NCBI RefSeq assembly: GCF_000003605.2
Contig: NW_003155110.1
Span: 1 to 13,100 of the forward strand
Source of the DNA: Saccoglossus kowalevskii
Lineage: Eukaryota > Hemichordata > Enteropneusta > Harrimaniidae
Direction: 5' to 3'
Length of the DNA: 13,100 nucleotides
Made by a program: the position numbers and the translations under genes. The stretch's first letter is position 1. Every line of letters starts with the position of its first letter. Below, in pieces: positions 1 through 8,816 of the stretch. The notes under the pieces were generated by a model, which was not told the DNA's origin, made no database searches, and saw only the letters and a list, made by a program, of their open reading frames with translations.

Positions 1-92
1 TCTTCCATTCAGTTCAAACCTCCTAAACATGACATCTCAATTCAGTTCAAACTCTAAACTCGACATCTTCAATTTATGTCAAACCTCCTAAA
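1..92 (+). repeat. Irregular left-edge monomers
   Basis: The first monomers visible are less regular than the rest. GACATCTCAA at 31-40 has lost one base. AAACTCTAAAC near 49-59 has lost two bases from the junction. The next unit has a TC anchor (AAACTCGAC), which I see nowhere else. These account exactly for the 3-bp register shift between the AAAC at 25 and the AAAC at 634. The window starts inside a monomer, so this is not necessarily the end of the array. Confidence 0.8.
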
Positions 93-123
93 CATGACAT
101 CTTCAATTCAGTTCAAACCTCCT

Positions 124-157
124 AAACATGACATCTTCAATTTATGTCAAACCTCCT
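124..157 (+). repeat. Representative A-type monomer (TATG at 20-23)
   Basis: This is a clean example of the A-type unit with the AT anchor. Its defining bases are T20, T22 and G23, giving TTTATGTCAAAC in the second half. Together with TGACAT at 6-11 this forms an inverted repeat. In the well-ordered parts of the array A units outnumber B units (7 to 5 in each twelve-mer). A units carry nearly all of the CC and CT anchors and most of the G31, T32 and A33 junction variants. Confidence 0.95.
129..149. other. 6-bp inverted repeat of the A-type monomer
   Basis: Seen directly: TGACAT at 129-134 and its exact reverse complement ATGTCA at 144-149, separated by nine bases. The same arrangement recurs in nearly every A-type unit with an AT or CT anchor. 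CC-anchored A units keep 5 bp (GACAT/ATGTC), and TT-anchored ones extend to 7 bp (TTGACAT/ATGTCAA). B units lose it because 22-23 are changed. It could be a binding site for a dimeric protein or a small hairpin; both are inference. Confidence 0.75.
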
Positions 158-191
158 AAACATGACATCTTCAATTCAGTTCAAACCTCCT
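158..191 (+). repeat. Representative B-type monomer (CAGT at 20-23)
   Basis: This is a clean example of the B-type unit. It differs from A at only three bases: C20, G22 and T23. The change removes the right arm of the A-type inverted repeat. It also leaves three adjacent 5-bp near-repeats, TTCAA, TTCAG and TTCAA, at monomer positions 13-27. B units almost always have the AT anchor (AAACATGAC). They usually sit immediately before an A unit with a CC or CT anchor. Confidence 0.95.
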
Positions 192-599
192 AAACCTGAC
201 ATCTTCAATTTATGTCAAACCTCCTAAACATGACATCTTCAATTCAGTTTAAATCGCCTAAACATGACATCTTCAATTCAGTTCAAACCTCCTAAACCTG
301 ACATCTTCAATTTATGTCAAACCTCCTAAACATGACATCTTCAATTCAGTTCAAACCTCATAAACCTGACGTCTTCAATTTATGTCAAACCTCCTAAACA
401 TGACATCTTCAATTCAGTTCAAACCTCCTAAACCTGACATCTTCAATTTATGTCAAACCTCCTAAACATGATATCTTCAATTTATGTCAAACCTCCTAAA
501 CATGACATCTTCAATTCAGTTCAAACCGCCTAAACATGACATCTTCAATTCAGTTCAAACCTCCTAAACATGACATCTTCCATTCAGTTCAAACCGCCT

Positions 600-701
600 A
601 AACATGACATCTTCAATTTAACTCAAACCGCCTAAACATGACATCTTCAATTCAGCTCAAACTTCCTAAATATGACATCTTCCATTCAGTTCAAACCTCC
701 T
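600..701 (+). repeat. Marker trimer TAACTC / CAGCTC / CCATT, copy 1
   Basis: Three consecutive units carry rare variants. The first has TTTAACTC in place of TTTATGTC (600-633). The second has CAGCTC and a CTTCCT junction (634-667). The third has AAATATGAC and TTCCATTCAG (668-701). The same trio recurs at 1892 and 10174. This copy keeps the normal T34 at the second junction, whereas the two later copies have TTCCAAAATATG there. Confidence 0.88.
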
Positions 702-837
702 AAACATGACATCTTCAATTCAGTTCAAACCTCCTAAACCCGACATCTTCAATTTATGTCAAACCTCCTAAACATGACATCTTCAATTCAGTTCAAACCT
801 CCTAAACCTGACATCTTCAATTTATGTCAAACCTCCT
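702..837 (+). repeat. Ordinary monomers between marked blocks
   Basis: Four standard units, beginning B(AT), A(CC), B(AT), A(CT), with no private markers. They join the marker trimer to the 544-bp duplication. Confidence 0.85.
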
Positions 838-1245
838 AAACATGACATCTTCAATTCAGTTCAAACCTCCTAAACTTGACATCATCAACTCAGTTCAAAC
901 CTCCTAAACCCGACATCTTCAATTTATGTCAAACCTCCTAAACATGACATCTTCAATTTATGTCAAACCTCCTAAACATGACATCTTTGATTCAGTTCAA
1001 ACCTCCTAAACATGACATCTTCAATTTATGTCAAACCTCCTAAACATGACATCTTCCATTCAGTTCAAACCTCCTAAACTTGACATCTTCAATTTATGTC
1101 AAACCTCCTAAACATGACATCTTCAATTTATGTCAAACCGCCTAAACATGACATCTTCAATTTATGTCAAACCTTCTAAACATGACATCTTCAATTCAGT
1201 TCAAACCTCCTAAACATGACATCTTCAATTCAGTTCAAACCTCCT
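838..1245 (+). repeat. 544-bp-spaced duplication, first copy
   Basis: Twelve units (408 bp) recur 544 bp (16 monomers) downstream at 1382-1789. Shared private variants are the TT-anchored unit with CATCATCAACTCAG (872-905), the TTTGATTCAG unit (974-1007) and TTCCATTCAG (1042-1075), followed by the G31 and T32 junctions. One unit differs: 1076-1109 is TT-anchored type A here, while 1620-1653 is type B with CCATTCAG in the other copy. Confidence 0.88.
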
Positions 1246-1381
1246 AAACCTGACATCTTCAATTTATGTCAAATTGCCTAAACATGACATCTTCAATTTA
1301 TGTCAAACCTCCTAAACATGACATCTTCAATTTATGTCAAACCTCCTAAACATGACATCTTCAATTTATGTCAAACCTCCT
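1246..1381 (+). repeat. Short run of A-type monomers
   Basis: Four A units. The first has a CT anchor and ends AAATTGCCT, a junction (T29, T30, G31) that I see only here. The following three are standard A units. Nothing other than repeat units is present. Confidence 0.85.
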
Positions 1382-1789
1382 AAACATGACATCTTCAATT
1401 CAGTTCAAACCTCCTAAACTTGACATCATCAACTCAGTTCAAACCTCCTAAACCCGACATCTTCAATTTATGTCAAACCTCCTAAACATGACATCTTCAA
1501 TTTATGTCAAACCTCCTAAACATGACATCTTTGATTCAGTTCAAACCTCCTAAACATGACATCTTCAATTTATGTCAAACCTCCTAAACATGACATCTTC
1601 CATTCAGTTCAAACCTCCTAAACATGACATCTTCCATTCAGTTCAAACCTCCTAAACATGACATCTTCAATTTATGTCAAACCGCCTAAACATGACATCT
1701 TCAATTTATGTCAAACCTTCTAAACATGACATCTTCAATTCAGTTCAAACCTCCTAAACATGACATCTTCAATTCAGTTCAAACCTCCT
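1382..1789 (+). repeat. 544-bp-spaced duplication, second copy
   Basis: This is the downstream partner of 838-1245, with the same order of rare variants at exactly +544. The replaced eighth unit, at 1620-1653, duplicates the CCATTCAG unit just before it. That suggests a small conversion or slippage after the duplication. After 1789 the two contexts diverge. Confidence 0.88.
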
Positions 1790-1891
1790 AAACATGACAT
1801 CTTCAATTCAGTTCAAACCTCCTAAACCTGACATCTTCAATTTATGTCAAACCGCCTAAACATGACATCTTCAATTTATGTCAAACCTCCT
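1790..1891 (+). repeat. Three ordinary monomers
   Basis: Three standard units, B(AT), A(CT) with G31, and A(AT), fill the gap between the 544-bp duplication and the 918-bp block. No private variants are visible. Confidence 0.85.
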
Positions 1892-2809
1892 AAACATGAC
1901 ATCTTCAATTTAACTCAAACCGCCTAAACATGACATCTTCAATTCAGCTCAAACTTCCAAAATATGACATCTTCCATTCAGTTCAAACCTCCTAAACATG
2001 ACATCTTCAATTCAGTTCAAACCTCCTAAACCCGACATCTTCAATTTATGTCAAACCTCCTAAACATGACATCTTCAATTCAGTTCAAACCTCCTAAACC
2101 TGACATCTTCAATTTATGTCAAACCGCCTAAACATGACATCTTCAATTCAGTTCAAACCTCCTAAACTTGACATCTTCAACTCAGTTCAAACCTCCTAAA
2201 CATGACATCTTCAATTCAGTTCAAACCTCCTAAACCCGACATCTTCAATTTATGTCAAACCTCCTAAACATGACATCTTCAATTCAGTTCAAACCTCCTA
2301 AACCCGACATCTTCAATTTATGTCAAACCTCCTAAACATGACATCTTCAATTCAGTTCAAACCTCCTAAACCCGACATCTTCAATTTATGTCAAACCTCC
2401 TAAACATGACATCTTCAATTTATGTCAAACCGCCTAAACATGACATCTTCAATTTATGTCAAACCTTCTAAACATGACATCTTCAATTCAGTTCAAACCT
2501 CCTAAACATGACATCTTCAATTCAGTTCAAACCTCCTAAACCTGACATCTTCAATTTATGTCAAACCGCCTAAACATGACATCTTCAATTTATGTCAAAC
2601 CTCCTAAACATGACATCTTCATTTTATGTCAAACCTCCTAAACCCGACATCTTCAATTTATGTCAAACCTCCTAAACATGACATCTTCAATTTATGTCAA
2701 ACCTCCTAAACATGACATCTTCAATTCAGTTCAAACCTCCTAAACATGACATCTTCAATTCAGTTCAAACCTCCTAAACCCGACATCTTCAATTTATGTC
2801 AAACCTCCT
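1892..2809 (+). repeat. 918-bp long block, copy 1
   Basis: Twenty-seven monomers recur at 10174-11091, 8282 bp away (244 monomers minus 14 bases of net deletion in between). Shared private variants are the TAACTC unit, CAGCTC with TTCCAAAATATG, CCATTCAG, the TT-anchored CAACTCAG unit at 2164-2188, and TTCATTTTATG near 2619-2628. I see no difference between the copies over this span. The block contains a full twelve-mer at 2198-2605. On the left the copies part because 1858-1891 is a normal A unit while 10140-10173 is a second TAACTC unit. Confidence 0.9.
2198..2605 (+). repeat. 408-bp twelve-mer higher-order unit, copy 1
   Basis: The order is three B(AT)-A(CC) dimers, A(AT) with G31, A(AT) with T32, then B, B, A(CT) with G31, and A. 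The first eight units (2198-2469) are the 272-bp octamer. This is the regular higher-order pattern of the array and serves as the reference for the other copies. Confidence 0.88.
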
Positions 2810-2843
2810 AAACATGACATCTTCAATTTATGTCAAACCTCCT
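2810..2843 (+). repeat. Single A monomer between blocks
   Basis: One standard A unit separates the end of the 918-bp block from the next octamer. It is the point where the 1892 and 10174 copies stop matching, since a B unit stands in the corresponding place at 11092. Confidence 0.8.
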
Positions 2844-3591
2844 AAACATGACATCTTCAATTCAGTTCAAACCTCCTAAACCCGACATCTTCAATTTATG
2901 TCAAACCTCCTAAACATGACATCTACAATTCAGTTCAAACCTCCTAAACCCGACATCTTCAATTTATGTCAAACCTCCTAAACATGACATCTTCAATTCA
3001 GTTCAAACCTCCTAAACCCGACATCTTCAATTTATGTCAAACCTCCTAAACATGACATCTTCAATTTATGTCAAACCGCCTAAACATGACATCTTCAATT
3101 TATGTCAAACCTTCTAAACATGACATCTTCAATTCAGTTCAAACCTCCTAAACATGACATCTTCAATTCAGTTCAAACCTCCTAAACCTGACATCTTCAA
3201 TTTATGTCAAATCGCCTAAACATGACATCTTCAATTTATGTCAAACCTCCTAAACATGACATCTTCAATTTATGTCAAACCTCCTAAACATGACATCTTC
3301 AATTTATGTCAAACCTCCTAAACATGACATCTTCAATTTATGTCAAACCTCCTAAACATGACATCTTCAATTCAGTTCAAACCTCCTAAACCCGACATCT
3401 TCAATTTATGTCAAACCGCCTAAACATGACATCTTCAATTTATGTCAAACCTCCTAAACATGATATCTTCAATTCAGTTCAAACCTCCTAAACATGACAT
3501 CTTCAATTCAGTTCAAACCTCCTAAACCCGACATCTTCAATTTATGTCAAACCTCCTAAACATGACATCTTCAATTTATGTCAAACCTCAT
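2844..3591 (+). repeat. 748-bp long block, copy 1
   Basis: Twenty-two monomers recur at 9089-9836 (shift 6245). The part from 2980 also recurs at 5426-6034. Order: octamer (2844-3115), B, B, A(CT) ending AAATCGCCT, four A, B, A(CC) with G31, A, B with GATATC (site at 3462), B, A(CC), and A with A33. The only difference I see from the 9089 copy is T to A at 2924 (CATCTACAA). The octamer plus the next four units is twelve-mer copy 2 (2844-3251). Confidence 0.9.
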
Positions 3592-3829
3592 AAACATGAC
3601 ATCTTCAATTTATGTCAAACCTCATAAACATGACATCTTCAATTCAGTTCAAACCTCCTAAACCCGACATCTTCAATTTATGTCAAACCTCCTAAACATG
3701 ACATCTTCAATTCAGTTCAAACCTCCTAAACCCGACATCTTCAATTTATGTCAAACCTCCTAAACATGACATCTTCAATTTATGTCAAACCGCCTAAACA
3801 TGACATCTTCAATTTATGTCATACCTCCT
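3592..3829 (+). repeat. A33 unit, two dimers and the CATACC unit
   Basis: The order is a second A unit with the A33 junction (CCTCATAAAC), two B-A(CC) dimers (3626-3761), an A with G31, and an A with the rare A27T change (TGTCATACC at 3819). This is the octamer with one dimer missing. The CATACC variant also occurs at 9078 and 11285. Confidence 0.85.
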
Positions 3830-4237
3830 AAACATGACATCTTCAATTCAGTTCAAACCTCCTAAACCCGACATCTTCAATTTATGTCAAACCTCCTAAA
3901 CATGACATCTTCAATTCAGTTCAAACCTCCTAAACCCGACATCTTCAATTTATGTCAAACCTCCTAAACATGACATCTTCAATTCAGTTCAAACCTCCTA
4001 AACCCGACATCTTCAATTTATGTCAAACCTCCTAAACATGACATCTTCAATTTATGTCAAACCGCCTAAACATGACATCTTCAATTTATGTCAAACCTTC
4101 TAAACATGACATCTTCAATTCAGTTCAAACCTCCTAAACATGACATCTTCAATTCAGTTCAAACCTCCTAAACCTGACATCTTCAATTTATGTCAAATCG
4201 CCTAAACATGACATCTTCAATTTATGTCAAACCTCCT
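3830..4237 (+). repeat. 408-bp twelve-mer higher-order unit, copy 3
   Basis: Octamer at 3830-4101 (three dimers, A-G31, A-T32) followed by B, B, A(CT) ending AAATCGCCT, and A. It directly follows a CATACC unit, exactly as the octamer at 9089-9360 does (shift 5259), so the two belong to one lineage. Confidence 0.87.
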
Positions 4238-4407
4238 AAACATGACATCTTCAATTTATGTCAAACCTCCTAAACATGACATCTTCAATTCAGTTCAAAC
4301 CTCCTAAACCCGACATCTTCAATTTATGTCAAACCTCCTAAACATGACATCTTCAATTTATGTCAAACCTCATAAACATGACATCTTCAATTTATGTCAA
4401 ACCTCAT
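4238..4407 (+). repeat. Monomers with two A33 junctions
   Basis: The order is A, B, A(CC), and two A units with CCTCATAAAC junctions. The pair of A33 units is the same motif as at 3558-3625, 4781-4848 and near 8108-8175. Confidence 0.83.
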
Positions 4408-4678
4408 AAACATGACATCTTCAATTCAGTTCAAACCTCCTAAACCCGACATCTTCAATTTATGTCAAACCTCCTAAACATGACATCTTCAATTCAGTTC
4501 AAACCTCCTAAACCCGACATCTTCAATTTATGTCAAACCGCCTAAACATGACATCTTCAATTTATGTCAAACCTTCTAAACATGACATCTTCAATTCAGT
4601 TCAAACCTCCTAAACATGATATCTTCAATTCAGTTTAAATCTCCTAAACCTGACATCTTCAATTTATGTCAACCGCCT
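4408..4678 (+). repeat. Block with GATATC and TTTAAATC unit, copy 1
   Basis: Eight units: B, A(CC), B, A(CC) with G31, A with T32, B, a B carrying both GATATC (4618) and CAGTTTAAATC, and A(CT). The same order with the same double variant recurs at 11296-11568. Here the last unit has lost one base (TGTCAACCGCC at 4671). Confidence 0.87.
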
Positions 4679-5119
4679 AAACATGATATCTTCAATTCAG
4701 TTCAAACCTCCTAAACATGACATCTTCAATTCAGTTCAAACCTCCTAAACCCGACATCTTCAATTTATGTCAAACCTCCTAAACATGACATCTTCAATTT
4801 ATGTCAAACCTCATAAACATGACATCTTCAATTTATGTCAAACCTCATAAACATGACATCTTCAATTCAGTTCAAACCTCCTAAACCCGACATCTTCAAT
4901 TTATGTCAAACCTCCTAAACATGACATCTTCAATTTATGTCAAACCTCCTAACATAACATCTTCAATTCAGTTCAAACCGCCTAAACCCGACATCTTCAA
5001 TTTATGTCAAACCTCCTAAACATGACATCTTCAATTTATGTCAAACCTCCTAAACATGACATCTTCAATTTATGTCAAACCTCCTAAACATGACATCTTC
5101 AATTCAGTTCAAACCTCCT
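4679..5119 (+). repeat. 441-bp block with shared 1-bp deletion, copy 1
   Basis: Thirteen units recur at 8006-8446 (shift 3327): B with GATATC, B, A(CC), two A33 units, B, A(CC), A, a B with AACATAAC (G7 to A) that has also lost one A, A(CC), A, A, B. The shared substitution plus the shared deletion at 4951 and 8278 show common descent rather than sequencing error. Confidence 0.88.
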
Positions 5120-5255
5120 AAACCCGACATTTTCAATTTATGTCAAACCGCCTAAACATGACATCTTCAATTTATGTCAAACCTCCTAAACATGACATCT
5201 TCAATTCAGTTCAAACCTCCTAAACCCGACATCTTCACTTCAGTTCAAACCTCCT
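5120..5255 (+). repeat. Block with CATTTTC unit
   Basis: Four units: A(CC) with GACATTTTC (C12 to T) and G31, A, B, and a CC-anchored B with CACTTCAG. CATTTTC units also occur at 7360 and 12827 in the same context, after an AACATAAC block. The CC-anchored B unit breaks the usual rule that CC goes with type A. Confidence 0.84.
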
Positions 5256-5391
5256 AAACCTGACATCTTCAATTTATGTCAAACCGCCTAAACATGACAT
5301 CTTCAATTTATGTCAAACCACCTATACATGACATCTTCAATTTATGTCAAACCTCCTAAACCCGACATCTTCAATTTATGTCAAACCTCCT
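5256..5391 (+). repeat. Block with CCACCTATAC junction, copy 1
   Basis: The order is A(CT) with G31, A ending ACCACCTA, a unit starting TACATGAC, and A(CC). The CCACCTATAC junction at 5319-5327 is found again only at 13026-13034, in an identical 136-bp context (shift 7707) that runs to the window edge. At 5392 the next unit has A to T (CTTAACCC). That removes one in-frame TAA and opens a 61-codon run from 5310, which is only repeat sequence. Confidence 0.85.
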
Positions 5392-5425
5392 TAACCCGAC
5401 ATCTTCAATTTATGTCAAACCTCCT
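5392..5425 (+). repeat. A(CC) monomer with altered junction
   Basis: A single CC-anchored A unit beginning TAACCC instead of AAACCC. It is the third CC- or TAC-anchored A unit in a row without an intervening B, which breaks the dimer rule. Confidence 0.82.
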
Positions 5426-6034
5426 AAACATGACATCTTCAATTCAGTTCAAACCTCCTAAACCCGACATCTTCAATTTATGTCAAACCTCCTAAACATG
5501 ACATCTTCAATTTATGTCAAACCGCCTAAACATGACATCTTCAATTTATGTCAAACCTTCTAAATATGACATCTTCAATTCAGTTCAAACCTCCTAAACA
5601 TGACATCTTCAATTCAGTTCAAACCTCCTAAACCTGACATCTTCAATTTATGTCAAATCGCCTAAACATGACATCTTCAATTTATGTCAAACCTCCTAAA
5701 CATGACATCTTCAATTTATGTCAAACCTCCTAAACATGACATCTTCAATTTATGTCAAACCTCCTAAACATGACATCTTCAATTTATGTCAAACCTCCTA
5801 AACATGACATCTTCAATTCAGTTCAAACCTAAACCCGACATCTTCAATTTATGTCAAACCGCCTAAACATGACATCTTCAATTTATGTCAAACCTCCTAA
5901 ACATGACATCTTCAATTCAGTTCAAACCTCCTAAACATGACATCTTCAATTCAGTTCAAACCTCCTAAACCCGACATCTTCAATTTATGTCAAACCTCCT
6001 AAACATGACATCTTCAATTTATGTCAAACCTCAT
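5426..6034 (+). repeat. 748-bp block family, partial third copy
   Basis: This stretch matches 2980-3591 and 9225-9836 unit for unit (eighteen monomers): B, A(CC), A-G31, A-T32, B, B, A(CT) ending AAATCGCCT, four A, B, A(CC)-G31, A, B, B, A(CC), A-A33. Differences are AAATATGAC at 5562-5570, normal GACATC instead of GATATC in the later B, and loss of one CCT at 5830 (CAAACCTAAACCC). The octamer is cut to its last dimer. Confidence 0.87.
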
Positions 6035-6442
6035 AAACATGACATCTTCAATTCAGTTCAAACCTCCTAAACCCGACATCTTCAATTTATGTCAAACCTC
6101 CTAAACATGACATCTTCAATTCAGTTCAAACCTCCTAAACCCGACATCTTCAATTTATGTCAAACCTCCTAAACATGACATCTTCAATTCAGTTCAAACC
6201 TCCTAAACCCGACATCTTCAATTTATGTCAAACCTCCTAAACATGACATCTTCAATTTATGTCAAACCGCCTAAACATGACATCTTCAATTTATGTCAAA
6301 CCTTCTAAACATGACATCTTCAATTCAGTTCAAACCTCCTAAACATGACATCTTCAATTCAGTTCAAACCTCCTAAACCTGACATCTTCAATTTATGTCA
6401 AACCGCCTAAACATGACATCTTCAATTTATGTCAAACCTCCT
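6035..6442 (+). repeat. 408-bp twelve-mer higher-order unit, copy 4
   Basis: Three dimers at 6035-6238, A-G31, A-T32 (octamer 6035-6306), then B, B, A(CT)-G31, and A. Its last part, from 6273, is also the start of the 578-bp block repeated at 11433. Confidence 0.87.
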
Positions 6443-6850
6443 AAACATGACATCTTCAATTTATGTCAAACCTCCTAAACCCGACATCTTCAATTTATGT
6501 CAAACCTCCTAAACATGACATCTTCAATTTATGTCTAACCTCCTAAACATGACATCTTCAATTCAGTTCAAACCGCCTAAACCCGACATCTTCAATTTAT
6601 GTCAAACCTTCTAAACATGACATCTTCAATTGATGTCAAACCTCCTAAACTTGACATCTTCAATTCAGTTCAAACCGCCTAAACCCGACATCTTCAATTC
6701 ATGTCAAACCTCCTAAACATGACATCTTCAATTTATGTCAAACCTCCTAAACATGACATCTTCAATTCAGTTCAAACCTCCTAAACATGACATCTTCAAT
6801 TTATGTCAAACCGCCTAAACATGACATCTTCAATTTATGTCAAACCTTCT
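6273..6850 (+). repeat. 578-bp block with TCTAACC unit, copy 1
   Basis: Seventeen units match 11433-12010 at exactly +5160. Shared private variants are TGTCTAACC (6534-6542), a TTGATGTC unit, and a TT-anchored B with G31. Differences are limited to the B at 6341-6374 (no GATATC or TTTAAATC here), T32 at 6608, C for T at 6700 (TTCATGTC), and the junctions of the last two units. Four units (6579-6714) depart from the usual order. Confidence 0.88.
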
Positions 6851-6917
6851 AAACATGACATCTTCAATTTATGTCAAACCTCCTAAACATGACATCTTCA
6901 AATCAGTTCAAACCTCT
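6851..6917 (+). repeat. Irregular pair with AAATCAG and 1-bp loss
   Basis: One A unit is followed by a B with CTTCAAATCAG (T18 to A) whose junction is one base short (AACCTCTAAACCC near 6915). It lies at the join between two blocks that are both repeated downstream but at different offsets. Confidence 0.8.
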
Positions 6918-7495
6918 AAACCCGACATCTTCAATTAATGTCAAACCGCCTAAACATGACATCTTCAATTTATGTCAAACCTCCTAAACATGACATCTTC
7001 AATTCAGTTCAAACCTCCCAAACATGACATCTTCAATTCAGTTCAAACCTCCTAAACCTGACATCTTCAATTTATGTCAAACCTCCTAAACATGACATCT
7101 TCAATTCAGTTCAAACCGCCTAAACCCGACATCTTCAATTTATGTCAAACCTCCTAAACATGACATCTTCAATTTATGTCAAACCTCCTAAACATAACAT
7201 CTTCAATTCAGTTCAAACCGCCTAAACCCGACATCTTCAATTTATGTCAAACCTCCTAAACATGACATCTTCAATTTATGTCAAACCTCCTAAACATGAC
7301 ATCTTCAATTTATGTCAAACCTCCTAAACATGACATCTTCAATTCAGTTCAAACCTCCTAAACCCGACATTTTCAATTCATGTCAAACCGCCTAAACATG
7401 ACATCTTCAATTTATGTCAAACCTCCTAAACATGACATCTTCAATTCAGTTCAAACCTCCTAAACATGACATCTTCAATTCAGTTCAAACCTCCT
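6918..7495 (+). repeat. 578-bp block with CCTCCCAAAC and CATAAC, copy 1
   Basis: Seventeen units match 12385-12962 (shift 5467). Shared variants are CCTCCCAAAC at 7014, AACATAAC at 7190 and GACATTTTCAATTCATG at 7367. The first unit here has TTAATGTC, which the partner lacks. Past 7495 this copy continues with A(CC), the other with A(CT)-G31. Confidence 0.88.
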
Positions 7496-7733
7496 AAACC
7501 CGACATCTTCAATTTATGTCAAACCTCCTAAACATGACATCTTCAATTCAGTTCAAACCTCCTAAACCCGACATCTTCAATTTATGTCAAACCTCCTAAA
7601 CATGACATCTTCAATTCAGTTCAAACCGCCTAAACCCGACATCTTCAATTTATGTCAAACCTCCTAAACATGACATCTTCAATTTATGTCAAACCGCCTA
7701 AACATGACATCTTCAATTTATGTCAAACCTTCT
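7462..7733 (+). repeat. 272-bp octamer, G31 variant
   Basis: Three B-A(CC) dimers plus A-G31 plus A-T32, as in the other octamers, but the third B has a G31 junction (AAACCGCCTAAACCC). It is followed by B, B-G31, A(CC), A-G31, A rather than the usual twelve-mer tail. Confidence 0.86.
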
Positions 7734-7903
7734 AAACATGACATCTTCAATTCAGTTCAAACCTCCTAAACATGACATCTTCAATTCAGTTCAAACCGCC
7801 TAAACCCGACATCTTCAATTTATGTCAAACCTCCTAAACATGACATCTTCAATTTATGTCAAACCGCCTAAACATGACATCTTCAATTTATGTCAAACCT
7901 CCT
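7734..7903 (+). repeat. Ordinary monomers after octamer
   Basis: Five standard units: B, B with G31, A(CC), A with G31, A. They hold no private markers. Only repeat sequence is present. Confidence 0.84.
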
Positions 7904-8446
7904 AAACATGACATCTTCAATTCAGTTCAAACCTCCTAAACCCGACATCTTCAATTTATGTCAAACCGCCTAAACATGACATCTTCAATTTATGTCAAAC
8001 CTCCTAAACATGATATCTTCAATTCAGTTCAAACCTCCTAAACATGACATCTTCAATTCAGTTCAAACCTCCTAAACCCGACATCTTCAATTTATGTCAA
8101 ACCTCCTAAACATGACATCTTCAATTTATGTCAAACCTCATAAACATGACATCTTCAATTTATGTCAAACCTCATAAACATGACATCTTCAATTCAGTTC
8201 AAACCTCCTAAACCCGACATCTTCAATTTATGTCAAACCTCCTAAACATGACATCTTCAATTTATGTCAAACCTCCTAACATAACATCTTCAATTCAGTT
8301 CAAACCGCCTAAACCCGACATCTTCAATTTATGTCAAACCTCCTAAACATGACATCTTCAATTTATGTCAAACCTCCTAAACATGACATCTTCAATTTAT
8401 GTCAAACCTCCTAAACATGACATCTTCAATTCAGTTCAAACCTCCT
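7904..8446 (+). repeat. Composite block: GATATC, A33 pair, deleted CATAAC
   Basis: 7904-8243 matches 3354-3693 unit for unit (shift 4550): B, A(CC)-G31, A, B with GATATC at 8012, B, A(CC), A33, A33, B, A(CC). 8006-8446 matches 4679-5119 (shift 3327), including the AACATAAC unit with the lost A at 8278. The stretch therefore overlaps two different relatives, which is what exchange between repeat blocks would leave. Confidence 0.87.
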
Positions 8447-8684
8447 AAACCTGACATCTTCAATTTATGTCAAACCGCCTAAACATGACATCTTCAATTT
8501 ATGTCAAACCTCCTAAACATGACATCTTCAATTTATGTCAAACCTCCTAAACCCGACATCTTCAATTCAGTTCAAACCTCCTAAACCTGACATCTTCAAT
8601 TTATGTCAAACCGCCTAAACATGACATCTTCACTTTATGTCAAACCTCCTAAACCCGACATCTTCAATTTATGTCAAACCTCCT
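8447..8684 (+). repeat. Block with CACTTTATG unit, copy 1
   Basis: Seven units: A(CT)-G31, A, A, a CC-anchored B, A(CT)-G31, a unit with TTCACTTTATG (8629-8639), and A(CC). They match 12079-12316 (shift 3632), except that the fourth unit there is type A. Confidence 0.85.
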
Positions 8685-8790
8685 AACATGACATCTTCAA
8701 TTTATGTCAAACATCCTAAACATGACATCTTCAATTTATGTCAAACTCTTAACATGACATCTTCAATTTATGTCAAACCTCTAAACATGA
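8666..8790 (+). repeat. Indel cluster in the array
   Basis: Three deletions fall within about 100 bp: CCTCCTAACATG (one base, 8685), AAACTCTTAACATG (two bases plus changes, 8744-8757) and AAACCTCTAAACATG (one base, 8780). There is also an odd ACATCC junction at 8711. The shifted phase lets a 71-codon reading frame run from 8637 to 8852, with a residue pattern that is just the repeat in changing frames. It is not a gene. Confidence 0.85.
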
Positions 8791-8816
8791 CATCTTCAAT
8801 TCAGTTCAAACCTCCT

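Larger units (their letters stand above)
93..599 (+). repeat. Alternating A and B monomers, early array
   Basis: This stretch holds only 34-bp units, mostly alternating B(AT) and A(CT or AT). Private variants include TTTAAATCG near 247, GACGTC at 368-373 (a CpG created in the core) and GATATC at 470. No larger block seen elsewhere starts here. There are no gene-like signals. Confidence 0.85.

Noticed and set aside
158-191. Heat-shock element in the B unit (GAA spaced by two bases on the reverse strand)
   Set aside because: The three GAA triplets are all in the same orientation. The known element needs alternating GAA and TTC, so the match is not supported.
5310-5495. 61-codon open reading frame on the plus strand
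   Set aside because: It is repeat sequence read through because A to T at 5392 turns one in-frame TAA into TTA. The product is the monomer in rotating frames, with no start signal or domain, and the repeat length is not a multiple of three.
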